A DNA stretch of 64,000 nt from an uncultured Saprospiraceae bacterium (GTDB lineage Bacteria; Bacteroidota; Bacteroidia; Chitinophagales; Saprospiraceae), in contig CALDYY010000069.1 in NCBI GenBank assembly GCA_937944245.1, forward strand, positions 1 through 64,000. The letters are read 5' to 3'. Within the stretch, counting starts at the first letter, position 1; each line of letters opens with the position of its first letter. The translations under genes were made by a program, and so were the position numbers. Positions 17,944 through 24,714 of the stretch are shown piece by piece. The notes under the pieces are model-generated. The model was not told where the DNA came from. It searched no databases and was given only the letters and a program-made list of their open reading frames with translations.

Positions 17944-19374
17944 CTACATCCACAATCCATGGAAACCGAGTGGGATATTGTGCGGTAATAATAGCTCGGC
18001 AAGTGGAGTTAAGTCTGAACCATTCATAATGACTAAGCTCGTTTGGAGCTGTTCAGGGTCAAATTTTAGAATGAGTACCCAGCCTTCATCTTCTTTGATA
18101 GCATTGGGATGGGGAACAAAAATAGGTTCACTGGGCAGACAAGGGTAAATGCTATGATAGGTGTTTTTTTTCTCTTGGACAGCTACTTTTTGTATGCCTG
18201 TTAACAACTCTGTTTCCTCGTTAGGTGCGCCAGCCATTGACCAAAAATATTCATAAAATTGCCCTGTTCTTTCTGGATGAATTTCGCCCAGTTCGCAATA
18301 GTGGTCGCTTAAAATCTCTTTTTCTACTTTGCCCGTATCTAGGTGAATGCGATGTCGCGTTAAAATACCTTTAGGGACGCCTACTTCTTTTCCTTTCAAA
18401 AAGGATTTCATATCTCTTGCTGTTGGGAAATCGGGCAGTACAGCAGCATCTACAACAAGTGTATTTTCGTTTTCTTCATATCCTCCAGCATAATGAAAAA
18501 TAAAGCCAAAGTCTGTTTCTAGTCGTTTAATTTTTTGATTATCAATGATTAATATAGTTGTTTTCTTTGCCTTATTCACTCGAATAGACCCTACTGGCGT
18601 ATCTAACCCGACAAATGTTCTGACAATATTAAATTCAACAGGAGGTAAAAAAAATATTTTTTTGCTGCTTTGGGTAAGTATGAAATCATGGGCAAAAGTC
18701 ATGCCTGGCATATTAATAACTTGCTCAATAGCTGCTTCGCCATTGGGTTCTATTTTGTAGAGTACCAAACGTTGCTTCAATCCAGGAACAGTACCAAAGT
18801 TGTACAATACGCCTGTTTTAGGATGTATTTTAGGATGTGCTGAAAAAGAGAGTTCAGGGAAAATCAATTTATCTAATGCAGAAAAAGAATTTTTTAATAC
18901 ACCATTATAATCATATCTCGAAAGTGTAGCCAAAGTCTCTGGGTCAATTTCATGGGGTAAGCCGCCTTCCCAGAGTGCTAATAACTTACCTGCATGATAG
19001 ACCAAGCTAGTGTTAGCAGCATTTTTAAAGCGCATGCGCAATAAATTTTTGCTAAAACCACCCGGGATATTCGTGCCAAAGCTGCGGTATAGCATTTTCC
19101 CTTGTTTTTCCTCCGCTTCAAATTCTTTTGTCCTGACATAGCGGTTGCTGTAATTCACCTTTCCGTTTTTAAAACGAAAAGCAGCAATCATGCCATCTCC
19201 ATCAAAAAGGTGGTCATATTTTACGCCTTGATGCTCGAAGCGTCCATTACCATTCCTGAAGAGCGTTCCTTGCAATGCTTCAGGAATATTACCCTTGATG
19301 AGTGGCAATTCAAAATTGGCATATTCTTGCGTTACACATTTTGTTGCTTCCAGATAAGTTTGAAGAATGCCCAT
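17944..19374 (-). CDS. Carotenoid cleavage oxygenase (RPE65 family)
   Basis: 476 residues, standard length. The four iron-binding His of the seven-bladed propeller can be assigned: FSAHPKIHP (about 178), MTFAHDFI (about 230), FIFHYAGG (about 297) and LGFHGLWM at the very C-terminus. The N-terminal GTLFRNGNGRFE and FDGDGMI segments are family signatures. These enzymes split a carotenoid or stilbene double bond with O2 in the cytoplasm. Substrate unknown; no carotenoid synthesis genes are in the window. The start is 10 bp after the YpdA-like gene, so the two are an operon. Confidence 0.9.
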   Translation of the reverse strand: MGILQTYLEATKCVTQEYANFELPLIKGNIPEALQGTLFRNGNGRFEHQGVKYDHLFDGDGMIAAFRFKNGKVNYSNRYVRTKEFEAEEKQGKMLYRSFGTNIPGGFSKNLLRMRFKNAANTSLVYHAGKLLALWEGGLPHEIDPETLATLSRYDYNGVLKNSFSALDKLIFPELSFSAHPKIHPKTGVLYNFGTVPGLKQRLVLYKIEPNGEAAIEQVINMPGMTFAHDFILTQSSKKIFFLPPVEFNIVRTFVGLDTPVGSIRVNKAKKTTILIIDNQKIKRLETDFGFIFHYAGGYEENENTLVVDAAVLPDFPTARDMKSFLKGKEVGVPKGILTRHRIHLDTGKVEKEILSDHYCELGEIHPERTGQFYEYFWSMAGAPNEETELLTGIQKVAVQEKKNTYHSIYPCLPSEPIFVPHPNAIKEDEGWVLILKFDPEQLQTSLVIMNGSDLTPLAELLLPHNIPLGFHGLWM

Positions 19375-19384
19375 GTTGATTCAT

Positions 19385-20365
19385 TTATGCTATGACAGCT
19401 TGTTGTTTTTCTAAAATGCGATGAATAATTATTTCGCCGTGATCTCTTGTGTTTTCAATAAATAATTTACTGGTTTCCATTCCTGCACAAACTACACCAG
19501 CTAAATAAACATTGGGCAAATTTGTTTCTAAAGTATCTTCATTAAAAGTGGGGAGTTGTGCTTGGTCTTCAGAAATTTCAATGCCTATCTTTCTCAAAAA
19601 GGTATAATCTGGACGATAACCCGTCATGGCTAATACGAAATCGTTAGCAATCGTTAGTTTGCCTTCGGGTGTATTTAAAATGACTTCATTTGGCAAAATT
19701 TCTTGAATAGTGCTGTTAAAATAGGTAGGAATACTTCCTTCTTTGATTCTATTTTCCAAATTAGGCTTTATCCAGTATTTTACTTTATTGCTAATTTCGC
19801 TGCCGCGTACCAGCATCTTCACTTTTGCTCCTTTTTGCCATAATTCTAAAGCGACTTGAGCCGCTGAATTTCTCGCACCGACCACTAGCACTTCCTGCCC
19901 GATATAAGGATGAACATTATCGTAATAGTGCTTCACTTTGGGTAAATCCTCACCTGGTACGTTTAGTAAATTTGGCGTATCATAATAGCCAGTTGCCAAC
20001 ACGATAGCCTTTGCTTGGTAAGTATTTTTATTCGTGGTAACCAAGTAACCTGCTTTGGCTGGATTCACTTGCTCAACAGGTTCGTAGAATTGTATGTTTA
20101 GCTTATAAACTTGCATTAATCGGCGATAATATTCCAGTGCCTCCTCTCGGGTTGGCTTTTCATAGTGCGAAATAAAGGGGGTATCTCCGATTTCCAGTAG
20201 TTTTGAAGTCGAAAAAAAAGTCATGTTCGTTGGAAAATGATACAGAGAATTAGCCAATACTCCTTTTTCAATGATAAGATAATTTAATTGAGCTTTAGCT
20301 GCTGCTATGCCGATGTTAATGCCTGTTGGTCCCGCACCAATGATAATTAAATCGTAATGTTTCAT
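19385..20365 (-). CDS. YpdA-family FAD/NAD(P) disulfide reductase
   Basis: 326 residues. FAD-binding IIIGAGPTGINIGIAA at the N-terminus, the YpdA-specific NMTFFSTSKLLEIGDTPFIS block, ATGYYD, a second Rossmann motif VVGARNSAAQVALELW, and the C-terminal NVYLAGVVCAGMETSKLFIENTRDHG. The thioredoxin-reductase CxxC is absent, as in YpdA proteins. Characterised members reduce bacillithiol disulfide with NADPH. Whether this organism makes bacillithiol cannot be judged here. It is co-transcribed with the carotenoid oxygenase. Confidence 0.87.
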   Translation of the reverse strand: MKHYDLIIIGAGPTGINIGIAAAKAQLNYLIIEKGVLANSLYHFPTNMTFFSTSKLLEIGDTPFISHYEKPTREEALEYYRRLMQVYKLNIQFYEPVEQVNPAKAGYLVTTNKNTYQAKAIVLATGYYDTPNLLNVPGEDLPKVKHYYDNVHPYIGQEVLVVGARNSAAQVALELWQKGAKVKMLVRGSEISNKVKYWIKPNLENRIKEGSIPTYFNSTIQEILPNEVILNTPEGKLTIANDFVLAMTGYRPDYTFLRKIGIEISEDQAQLPTFNEDTLETNLPNVYLAGVVCAGMETSKLFIENTRDHGEIIIHRILEKQQAVIA

Positions 20366-20490
20366 GTCGTCATATATTGTTGTTGTGCATTAAACATCTA
20401 TTCACAACACTTCTTCACCCAAAATGGCTAACTTGAAAATCTTTTTTGACAATTTTTTTGATAAGCATTTCACTTTGTAAAAAGTTACCA

Positions 20491-20498
20491 TATATTTG
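20491..20498 (+). promoter_or_regulatory. -7 box TATATTTG in the 20.4-20.8 kb intergenic region
   Basis: An exact TAnnTTTG match on the plus strand with no annotated gene downstream on that strand. It would start a transcript near 20505, ahead of a 37-codon frame at 20539. No good -33 element was found. Confidence 0.35.
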
Positions 20499-20538
20499 TA
20501 AACGTATTAAATATTTTTTTAATGCAATACTTTCCTAC

Positions 20539-20652
20539 ATGCCGATTCAAACAAACATACACGGGTTTGGCTACATCAAAAAGTCTATGGAATTTATAGA
20601 TCATCTAATTGAGATTATTTCTGACTCTTTACAAATTGGGTCAGAGAAATAA
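20539..20652 (+). CDS. Possible 37-residue small protein
   Basis: An ATG about 34 nt after the predicted start site opens a 37-codon frame (MPIQTNIHGFGYIKKSMEFI... ending SLQIGSEK) with mixed amphipathic content and no recognisable domain. It is the only plausible product of the TATATTTG promoter at 20491. No Shine-Dalgarno and no homology evidence; it may be a non-coding transcript instead. Confidence 0.2.
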   Translation: MPIQTNIHGFGYIKKSMEFIDHLIEIISDSLQIGSEK

Positions 20653-20749
20653 GTTGTCTAAACCGATACAACAGTAAAAAACAACCTTCGAGAGGAGCAT
20701 GACGCTTGGTGTTACCTATTTTTAAAGCGTATTTACAGCACAACCTTGT

Positions 20750-20787
20750 GAAGACATCTGTGGAGGAATTTTCTCAACAGATGCTTC
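20750..20787. terminator. Inverted repeat downstream of the SDR gene
   Basis: GAAGACATCTGT (20750-20761) pairs with ACAGATGCTTC (20777-20787) with one bulge and a 15-nt loop. It lies 17 bp beyond the SDR stop on the minus strand. No T-tract follows, so terminator function is uncertain. Confidence 0.4.
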
Positions 20788-20803
20788 TAAAGGTAAATTT
20801 ATC

Positions 20804-21520
20804 TTAAATCGCTTGATGATTGAATGGCTGAATAACCATTTCAGAAACCACACCAGAAAGTGGTTGTTGACAAAGAAACCAAACTGCTTTTGCAGCTTCT
20901 TTAGCAGTGATAAACTTATCCCTGCTTACTTTCATATCAATTTCATCCCAAAAGGGAGAATCTACACCACCTAAATACAAGTTTGTTATTCTGATATTGG
21001 TACGCTTCAACTCTTCCCTCACTGATTTTAACATTCCGTTCAATCCATACTTTGAGGCAGCATAAGCGGCTGCACCTGCCATCGGCGTTTTGCCCAACAC
21101 ACCTGGTATATTGATAATTAAGCCTTTCTTAGCTTCTTTCATTGGTGGAAGAAATGCCTTGAGCACATAAAACGAACCCTTTAAATTCACATCAATCACC
21201 TGGTTGAAATCCTCGTGTGTCAGTTGTTCAATCGGTTTGATGATTCCAATGCCTGCTGCATTAATCAAAATATCTAATTGCCCAATCTGATTGTGAATCT
21301 GTTGTGCTACTTGTTCAACCGCTGTTGCATTAGTAACATCTAATACAAATACTTGATTGGATGGGATGCCGCATTCAGTCGCCAAGTTTTGTAGCTGGTT
21401 AGCGTTTCGACCAGTAATGAAAACATTGGCATTATTTTTCTTAATAAGTTTAGCCGTTTCCGCACCAATTCCTCCTGTCGCACCAATAATGAGGACATTT
21501 TTATTTTGTAGTAGCTCCAT
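20804..21520 (-). CDS. SDR-family oxidoreductase lacking the canonical catalytic Ser
   Basis: 238 residues, classical SDR size. The cofactor motif is GATGGIG near residue 13, NAAG is at 87-90, and the Tyr-x3-Lys pair is Tyr153/Lys157 in YAASK. The position 13 residues before Tyr153, normally Ser in ISS, is Gly140 in INIPGVLG. The fold and dinucleotide binding are safe; the reaction is not. It lies 53 bp downstream of folE on the same strand, so a pteridine reductase role is a reasonable but unproven guess, since sepiapterin and dihydromonapterin reductases are SDRs. Confidence 0.85.
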   Translation of the reverse strand: MELLQNKNVLIIGATGGIGAETAKLIKKNNANVFITGRNANQLQNLATECGIPSNQVFVLDVTNATAVEQVAQQIHNQIGQLDILINAAGIGIIKPIEQLTHEDFNQVIDVNLKGSFYVLKAFLPPMKEAKKGLIINIPGVLGKTPMAGAAAYAASKYGLNGMLKSVREELKRTNIRITNLYLGGVDSPFWDEIDMKVSRDKFITAKEAAKAVWFLCQQPLSGVVSEMVIQPFNHQAI

Positions 21521-21573
21521 TTCTATTTGTAATGTAGTGAATTAAATATTTGATAAGCTGAATTGGAAAGTAA

Positions 21574-22257
21574 TTAAGCAATAGCTTGGAGAAACTCTGC
21601 TTTTACTGCTTCATCCAAGAACTTTCCACTATAATCAGAAGTTACTGTGGAACAATCGTTGTGTTCTACGCCTCTAAGTTGAACGCACATATGTTTGGCT
21701 TCAATGTAAACAGCTACATCATCCGTTCTAAGCACTGTGCGTAAATGGTTAGCAATTTGAACGGTCAATCGCTCTTGTACTTGTGGGCGTTTAGCATAGT
21801 ATTCCACAATTCGATTAAGTTTGGAAAGCCCAATTACATTGCCATTAGCCATATACGCTATGTGTGCTACACCATAAATAGGCAAAAAATGATGCTCGCA
21901 AAAAGTGTGGAGTTTAATTCCTTTTTCTACCAACATTTGTTGATAGTTGAATTTATTAGCAAAAAGTGTAATGCTAGGTTCATTAATAGGGTTTAAGCCC
22001 GAAAAAATCTCGTTCACAAACATTTTTGCTACTCGCTTTGGTGTACCTTGTAAGCTATCATCTGTTAAGTCTAGACCAAGAATGTCAAGAATGGCTCTGA
22101 AATGTTCTTCAATTTGTTCTTGTTTTTCTGTATCGGTTAAGTCGAAAGCATTTTCTCTCAGAGGCGTTTCAGGACTTGTACCTATATGAGCATCCCCAAT
22201 GTCTTCAATGAGATGAAACCCATTTATACCATTTTTAATAAGATTGCTATTAGCCAT
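21574..22257 (-). CDS. folE: GTP cyclohydrolase I
   Basis: 227 residues. The zinc ligands are present in TFCEHHFLPIYG and HMCVQLRG, with the QGTPKRVAKMFVNEIFSGL and YYAKRPQVQERLTVQIAN blocks of FolE. It converts GTP to dihydroneopterin triphosphate, the first step to folate or other pterins. The N-terminal 30 residues are an extension common in this phylum. The gene faces away from the RNA array, and its promoter lies within the 22.26-22.5 kb stretch. Confidence 0.95.
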   Translation of the reverse strand: MANSNLIKNGINGFHLIEDIGDAHIGTSPETPLRENAFDLTDTEKQEQIEEHFRAILDILGLDLTDDSLQGTPKRVAKMFVNEIFSGLNPINEPSITLFANKFNYQQMLVEKGIKLHTFCEHHFLPIYGVAHIAYMANGNVIGLSKLNRIVEYYAKRPQVQERLTVQIANHLRTVLRTDDVAVYIEAKHMCVQLRGVEHNDCSTVTSDYSGKFLDEAVKAEFLQAIA

Positions 22258-22627
22258 GTTGTTTTTTTAGTAGAAATAATGTAATTTACAGGAGCGTAAC
22301 ACAGAATTAAGACTTTGGTTTAGCCGTAAAGTCACCTACATACTACTGATAGGCTGCTGTTTTGACTGTGTGAAAGATTCTTTTAGAAATAGTGAAGTGC
22401 GATAGGAGAATATAGTGTTGTTAAGTTATGTTCATGCGATAAGGCTTTCACGAAGGGTAGAACAACTATGGTATCAAAAAAATACAAGCAAAATTGCTTC
22501 AGCAGTTATTATGATGTGTGAAAGTGTGTAGTTATGACACCTAGATTATATTGCACTTTTGATATGGTAAATTGAATTAACTATTTTTTATCGTTAAATC
22601 TGAATTTTTTAAAAGATAGGTTTTATG
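22258..22627. other. Left part of the long non-coding interval
   Basis: No coding frame. It contains a variant of the conserved RNA-array box, ATGTTCATGCGATAA, at 22428-22442, two copies of TGTGTGAAAG (22368-22377 and 22514-22523), and a small hairpin AAGCAA-AA-TTGCTT (22486-22499). It looks like decayed array material plus the folE leader. Confidence 0.45.
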
Positions 22628-22638
22628 TTTTTTTCACA
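22628..22638 (+). repeat. T-run-CACA element, orphan copy 1
   Basis: TTTTTTTCACA, the upstream element of the array promoters, without a recognisable -7 box at the right distance. Probably a decayed unit. Confidence 0.4.
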
Positions 22639-22692
22639 AAAAAAAATATAAAAAACAATTAATAATTGATGTTAAAGATGAAATTATTTTTA

Positions 22693-22752
22693 TTTTTTTT
22701 CACATATAAGGTTAATTGTTCCTTTTTTGATAAAATTTTACCTTCATATTTG
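22693..22752 (+). promoter_or_regulatory. Array promoter module, unit 1
   Basis: TTTTTTTTCACA (22693-22704), 11 nt, TTG (22716-22718), 26 nt, CATATTTG followed by TA (22745-22754). The same elements at the same spacing recur at 22906-22965 and 23469-23524. Confidence 0.6.
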
Positions 22753-22758
22753 TAATGC

Positions 22759-22840
22759 AATAAGGAAATAGAGAAAAATAAGTGAATTGCTTTGTAAAGA
22801 TAAAGCAGCGTTTTTGAAAATGAAAGTAAATAAAATAAGA
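22759..22840 (+). ncRNA. Array unit 1: small RNA with AAAG-loop hairpin, 3' part degenerate
   Basis: Downstream of the unit-1 promoter there is a purine-rich start and then an 8-bp hairpin TGCTTTGT-AAAG-ATAAAGCA (22788-22807, one G-U pair). No copy of the conserved box and no terminator hairpin follows, so the 3' end is only a guess. Probably a partly decayed member. Confidence 0.35.
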
Positions 22841-22870
22841 TTTTTTTCACACAACAAATCTTGTTCTTTT
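22841..22870 (+). repeat. Decayed array promoter (T-run-CACA plus TTGTTCTTTT)
   Basis: TTTTTTTCACA (22841-22851), 9 nt, then TTGTTCTTTT from 22861. At the expected -7 position (about 22890) there is no TTTG. A remnant of the same module. Confidence 0.4.
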
Positions 22871-22905
22871 GATTTACTTGGCTTTTATATAGAAATTAAG
22901 TTATG

Positions 22906-22965
22906 TTTTTTTTCACAACATGCTTAATTTGTTCTTGTTTTGAAAAAACGCTTTTCTCACATTTG
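22906..22965 (+). promoter_or_regulatory. Array promoter module, unit 2
   Basis: TTTTTTTTCACA (22906-22917), 11 nt, TTG (22929-22931) followed by TTCTTG, 26 nt, CACATTTG and TA (22958-22967). A second TTG at 22935-22937 gives the classic 20-nt spacing to the -7 box. Confidence 0.65.
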
Positions 22966-22971
22966 TATCGT

Positions 22972-23105
22972 GATTGGTGGTGAAAGAAAGGAAGAGGACA
23001 GAAGCCTTATAAAGATAAGGTAAAATAATTTGAAATATGTTCATGGGATTATAATTTGTTGATGGTAGGTCGTCCTGAAGTTTTTCAGGACTGACTACTT
23101 TCTTT
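22972..23105 (+). ncRNA. Array unit 2: structured small RNA with conserved box and terminator
   Basis: About 134 nt. Order: purine-rich segment, hairpin CCTTAT-AAAG-ATAAGG (23005-23020), conserved box ATATGTTCATGGGATTA (23035-23051), then the GGTCG-type hairpin 23065-23098 (4-bp plus 8-bp stem around a 3x3 internal loop) and TTTCTTT. The terminator tail points to plus-strand transcription. No protein is encoded: the ATG of the box opens only five codons before TAA. This is a complete member of the family. Confidence 0.6.
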
Positions 23106-23131
23106 AAGGTATGTCCTAAAAAAAATATTGG

Positions 23132-23252
23132 TCGCACCAGAAGACAAAAAAGGCTAACTAAAAGTAGCTAGCCTCAATCATGTTCACGGGATATAATCAA
23201 AACAACTATAGGGATAAAAGATCAATTTCTGTTTTTGTCTTTCTGGTGCGAA
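23132..23252 (+). ncRNA. Array unit 3: long-stem element containing a variant box
   Basis: TCGCACCAGAA-GACAAAAA (from 23132) is complementary, with one bulge, to TTTTTGTC-TTTCTGGTGCGA ending at 23251, closing a stem of about 19 bp. Inside lie a hairpin AGGCTA-A-CTA-AAAG-TAG-C-TAGCCT (23151-23174) and a variant box ATGTTCACGGGATATA (23180-23195). It shares the box and the AAAG loop with its neighbours but has no obvious promoter or terminator of its own. On the minus strand the inner hairpin is followed by TTTTTT, so it could be a minus-strand terminator. A MITE-like insertion is another reading. Confidence 0.4.
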
Positions 23253-23269
23253 TTTAGTTTGAATGTTTG
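23234..23269 (+). promoter_or_regulatory. Possible promoter of array unit 4
   Basis: TTTGTCTTTC (from 23234), 24 nt, AATGTTTG (23262-23269). It resembles the other array promoters but lacks the T-run-CACA element and one -7 consensus base. Confidence 0.3.
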
Positions 23270-23275
23270 ATATAC

Positions 23276-23361
23276 GCAATATATTAATTAAGAAAATTAT
23301 GTTTTTGGATATGTTCATGGGATTATGATAGTAGGTCGTACAATTTGTGCGACTTTTCTTT
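23276..23361 (+). ncRNA. Array unit 4: small RNA with conserved box and terminator
   Basis: The box ATATGTTCATGGGATTA (23309-23325) is identical to units 2 and 5. Nine nt later comes GTCGTAC-aattt-GTGCGAC (23335-23353; seven pairs, one G-U) and TTTTCTTTT. A weak AT hairpin with an AAGAA loop lies upstream (23285-23299). The 5' end is uncertain. Confidence 0.5.
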
Positions 23362-23399
23362 TCTCAAAAAAACATATTAAATACAAAAAGTAAGTTTTC

Positions 23400-23411
23400 T
23401 TTTTTTTCACA
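23400..23411 (+). repeat. T-run-CACA element, orphan copy 2
   Basis: TTTTTTTTCACA without a TTG/-7 pair at the usual distances; 58 bp upstream of the functional-looking module of unit 5. Confidence 0.4.
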
Positions 23412-23468
23412 AGAAAGCCTCTTAAGATACAGTTAAATAAGTCATTTTAATTATCCAGCCGATTAAAA

Positions 23469-23524
23469 TTTTCACACTAACTCGAATTTGTTCTTTCTTT
23501 CTATCAATTTTATATTCACATTTG
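23469..23524 (+). promoter_or_regulatory. Array promoter module, unit 5
   Basis: TTTTCACA (23469-23476), 11 nt, TTG (23488-23490, in TTTGTTCTTTC), 26 nt, CACATTTG and TA (23517-23526). Spacing is identical to units 1 and 2. An 8-bp hairpin ATTTTAAT/ATTAAAAT (23444-23469) precedes it. Confidence 0.65.
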
Positions 23525-23530
23525 TAGTAT

Positions 23531-23690
23531 GTAAGAGGGAAGAATACAAACTGTTAAGAAATAGTTAAAGTTTTATATGGAATGAAAAGCAAACATTGGC
23601 GAAAAAAAAAGCATTGCCAATTTAAAAGATTTATATGTTCATGGGATTACTTATGTTAATGGTCGAGTCAAATGCTCGACTATTTTTTTT
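23531..23690 (+). ncRNA. Array unit 5: structured small RNA with conserved box and terminator
   Basis: About 160 nt. Order: purine-rich start, hairpin AACTGTT-AAGA-AATAGTT (23549-23566), hairpin ATTGGC...GCCAAT (23595-23621), conserved box ATATGTTCATGGGATTA (23633-23649), then GTCGAG-tcaaatg-CTCGAC (23662-23680) and a run of eight T. The T run touches the stop codon of the convergent deacetylase gene. This is the clearest member, with promoter, box and terminator all intact. Confidence 0.62.
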
Positions 23691-24591
23691 AGAAAAATAG
23701 AGCTTGAGTAACCCTGAAAGTATTAGCATGTGCTTCCACAATATCAGCTATTCTTGAAGAATAACCTCCACCCATGCTTACCGCAACTGGGATTTTGTTT
23801 TTTTTGCAAAGGGCTAAAACGTAATAATCGCGCTGTTTTGTTCCTTCCATACTCAAACCAAGTCTTCCGAGTTTATCCGTAGCCAACACGTCCACACCAG
23901 AAAGGTAGAAAATAAAATCTGGTTGATGTAGGTCTATCAGTCGAGGTAGTGTATGTTCTAATTGTGCTAAGTAGGGTTTATCTGTAATGCCATCGGGTAA
24001 GCCAATATCTAAATCTGACTGTTCCTTTCGTAATGGGTAGTTGTGTTCACCGTGCATACTAAAGGTGAATACACGCGGTTCATCCTTAAAAATTTGTGCT
24101 GTACCATTTCCTTGATGTACATCTAGGTCAATAATCAAGATTTTTTGTACCAATTTTTGATGTAGTAAATAATTAGCGGCTATGGCAATGTCATTAAGTA
24201 AGCAAAATCCCTCTCCTTTGTAGGTGAAGGAATGGTGTGTTCCACCTGCTACATTCATGGCTACTCCGTATTGCATAGCGAAAAGAGCACATTCAATAGT
24301 GCCACGAGCAATATAACGCCCTCTTCTAACGAGCACTTCAGAAAGTGGAAATCCGATTGCTCTAATTTCTTTAGGCGTTAAGGATAAGGTTTTCAATTTT
24401 TCCCAATAAGTAGCTTCGTGTGTTAACAAAAGTGTGGCTTCGTCTAGCAATTCTGGATGAAAAAAATTATCTTCTGCCACTGTACCTTCGTAAAGCAGTT
24501 GCTCTGGTATCAATTCATATTTTATCATCGGAAAGCGATGTCCTTCTGGAAGTTGATATTTGTAGATAGGTGAAAAAGCAATCTTGAGCAT
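23689..24591 (-). CDS. Histone deacetylase-like amidohydrolase (HDAC/AcuC/AphA superfamily)
   Basis: 300 residues. The zinc ligands Asp-x-His and Asp are in IIDLDVHQGNGTA and LSGVDVLATDKLGRLGL; the catalytic His pair is GGTHHSFTYKGEGFCLLND. Bacterial members remove acyl groups from lysine, acetoin-like substrates or acetylpolyamines; which one cannot be said. I start at 24591 (MLKIAFSPIYKYQLPEGHRF), since homologues begin at this strand. The stop codon overlaps the terminator of array unit 5. Confidence 0.9.
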   Translation of the reverse strand: MLKIAFSPIYKYQLPEGHRFPMIKYELIPEQLLYEGTVAEDNFFHPELLDEATLLLTHEATYWEKLKTLSLTPKEIRAIGFPLSEVLVRRGRYIARGTIECALFAMQYGVAMNVAGGTHHSFTYKGEGFCLLNDIAIAANYLLHQKLVQKILIIDLDVHQGNGTAQIFKDEPRVFTFSMHGEHNYPLRKEQSDLDIGLPDGITDKPYLAQLEHTLPRLIDLHQPDFIFYLSGVDVLATDKLGRLGLSMEGTKQRDYYVLALCKKNKIPVAVSMGGGYSSRIADIVEAHANTFRVTQALFF

Positions 24592-24662
24592 AAAAACCAA
24601 ACATTGATTTGCATTAAGGCAAACTAATGAATGGGGAAATAGTTTGGAGGGATTTCAATTAG

Positions 24663-24693
24663 GTGCGGCATTCAATCGGACTGAATGCCGCAC
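24663..24693. terminator. Strong GC-rich hairpin between receptor and deacetylase genes
   Basis: A perfect 12-bp stem GTGCGGCATTCA/TGAATGCCGCAC with a 7-nt loop lies just beyond the TonB receptor stop on the minus strand. No T-tract follows, but position and stability suggest termination. Confidence 0.6.
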
Positions 24694-24714
24694 ACTAAAA
24701 CACTAAATAAGTGT

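Noticed and set aside
22659-23137. Minus-strand ORFs of 63 and 74 codons in the RNA array
   Set aside because: Lys/Phe/Leu/Tyr-rich translations of AT-rich promoter repeats; they run against the terminators and have no protein-like pattern.
22258-23690. CRISPR or similar repeat-spacer array
   Set aside because: The conserved parts are promoters, a 17-nt box and terminators at irregular distances (about 160-325 bp apart); there are no uniform direct repeats with equal spacers and no cas-like genes.
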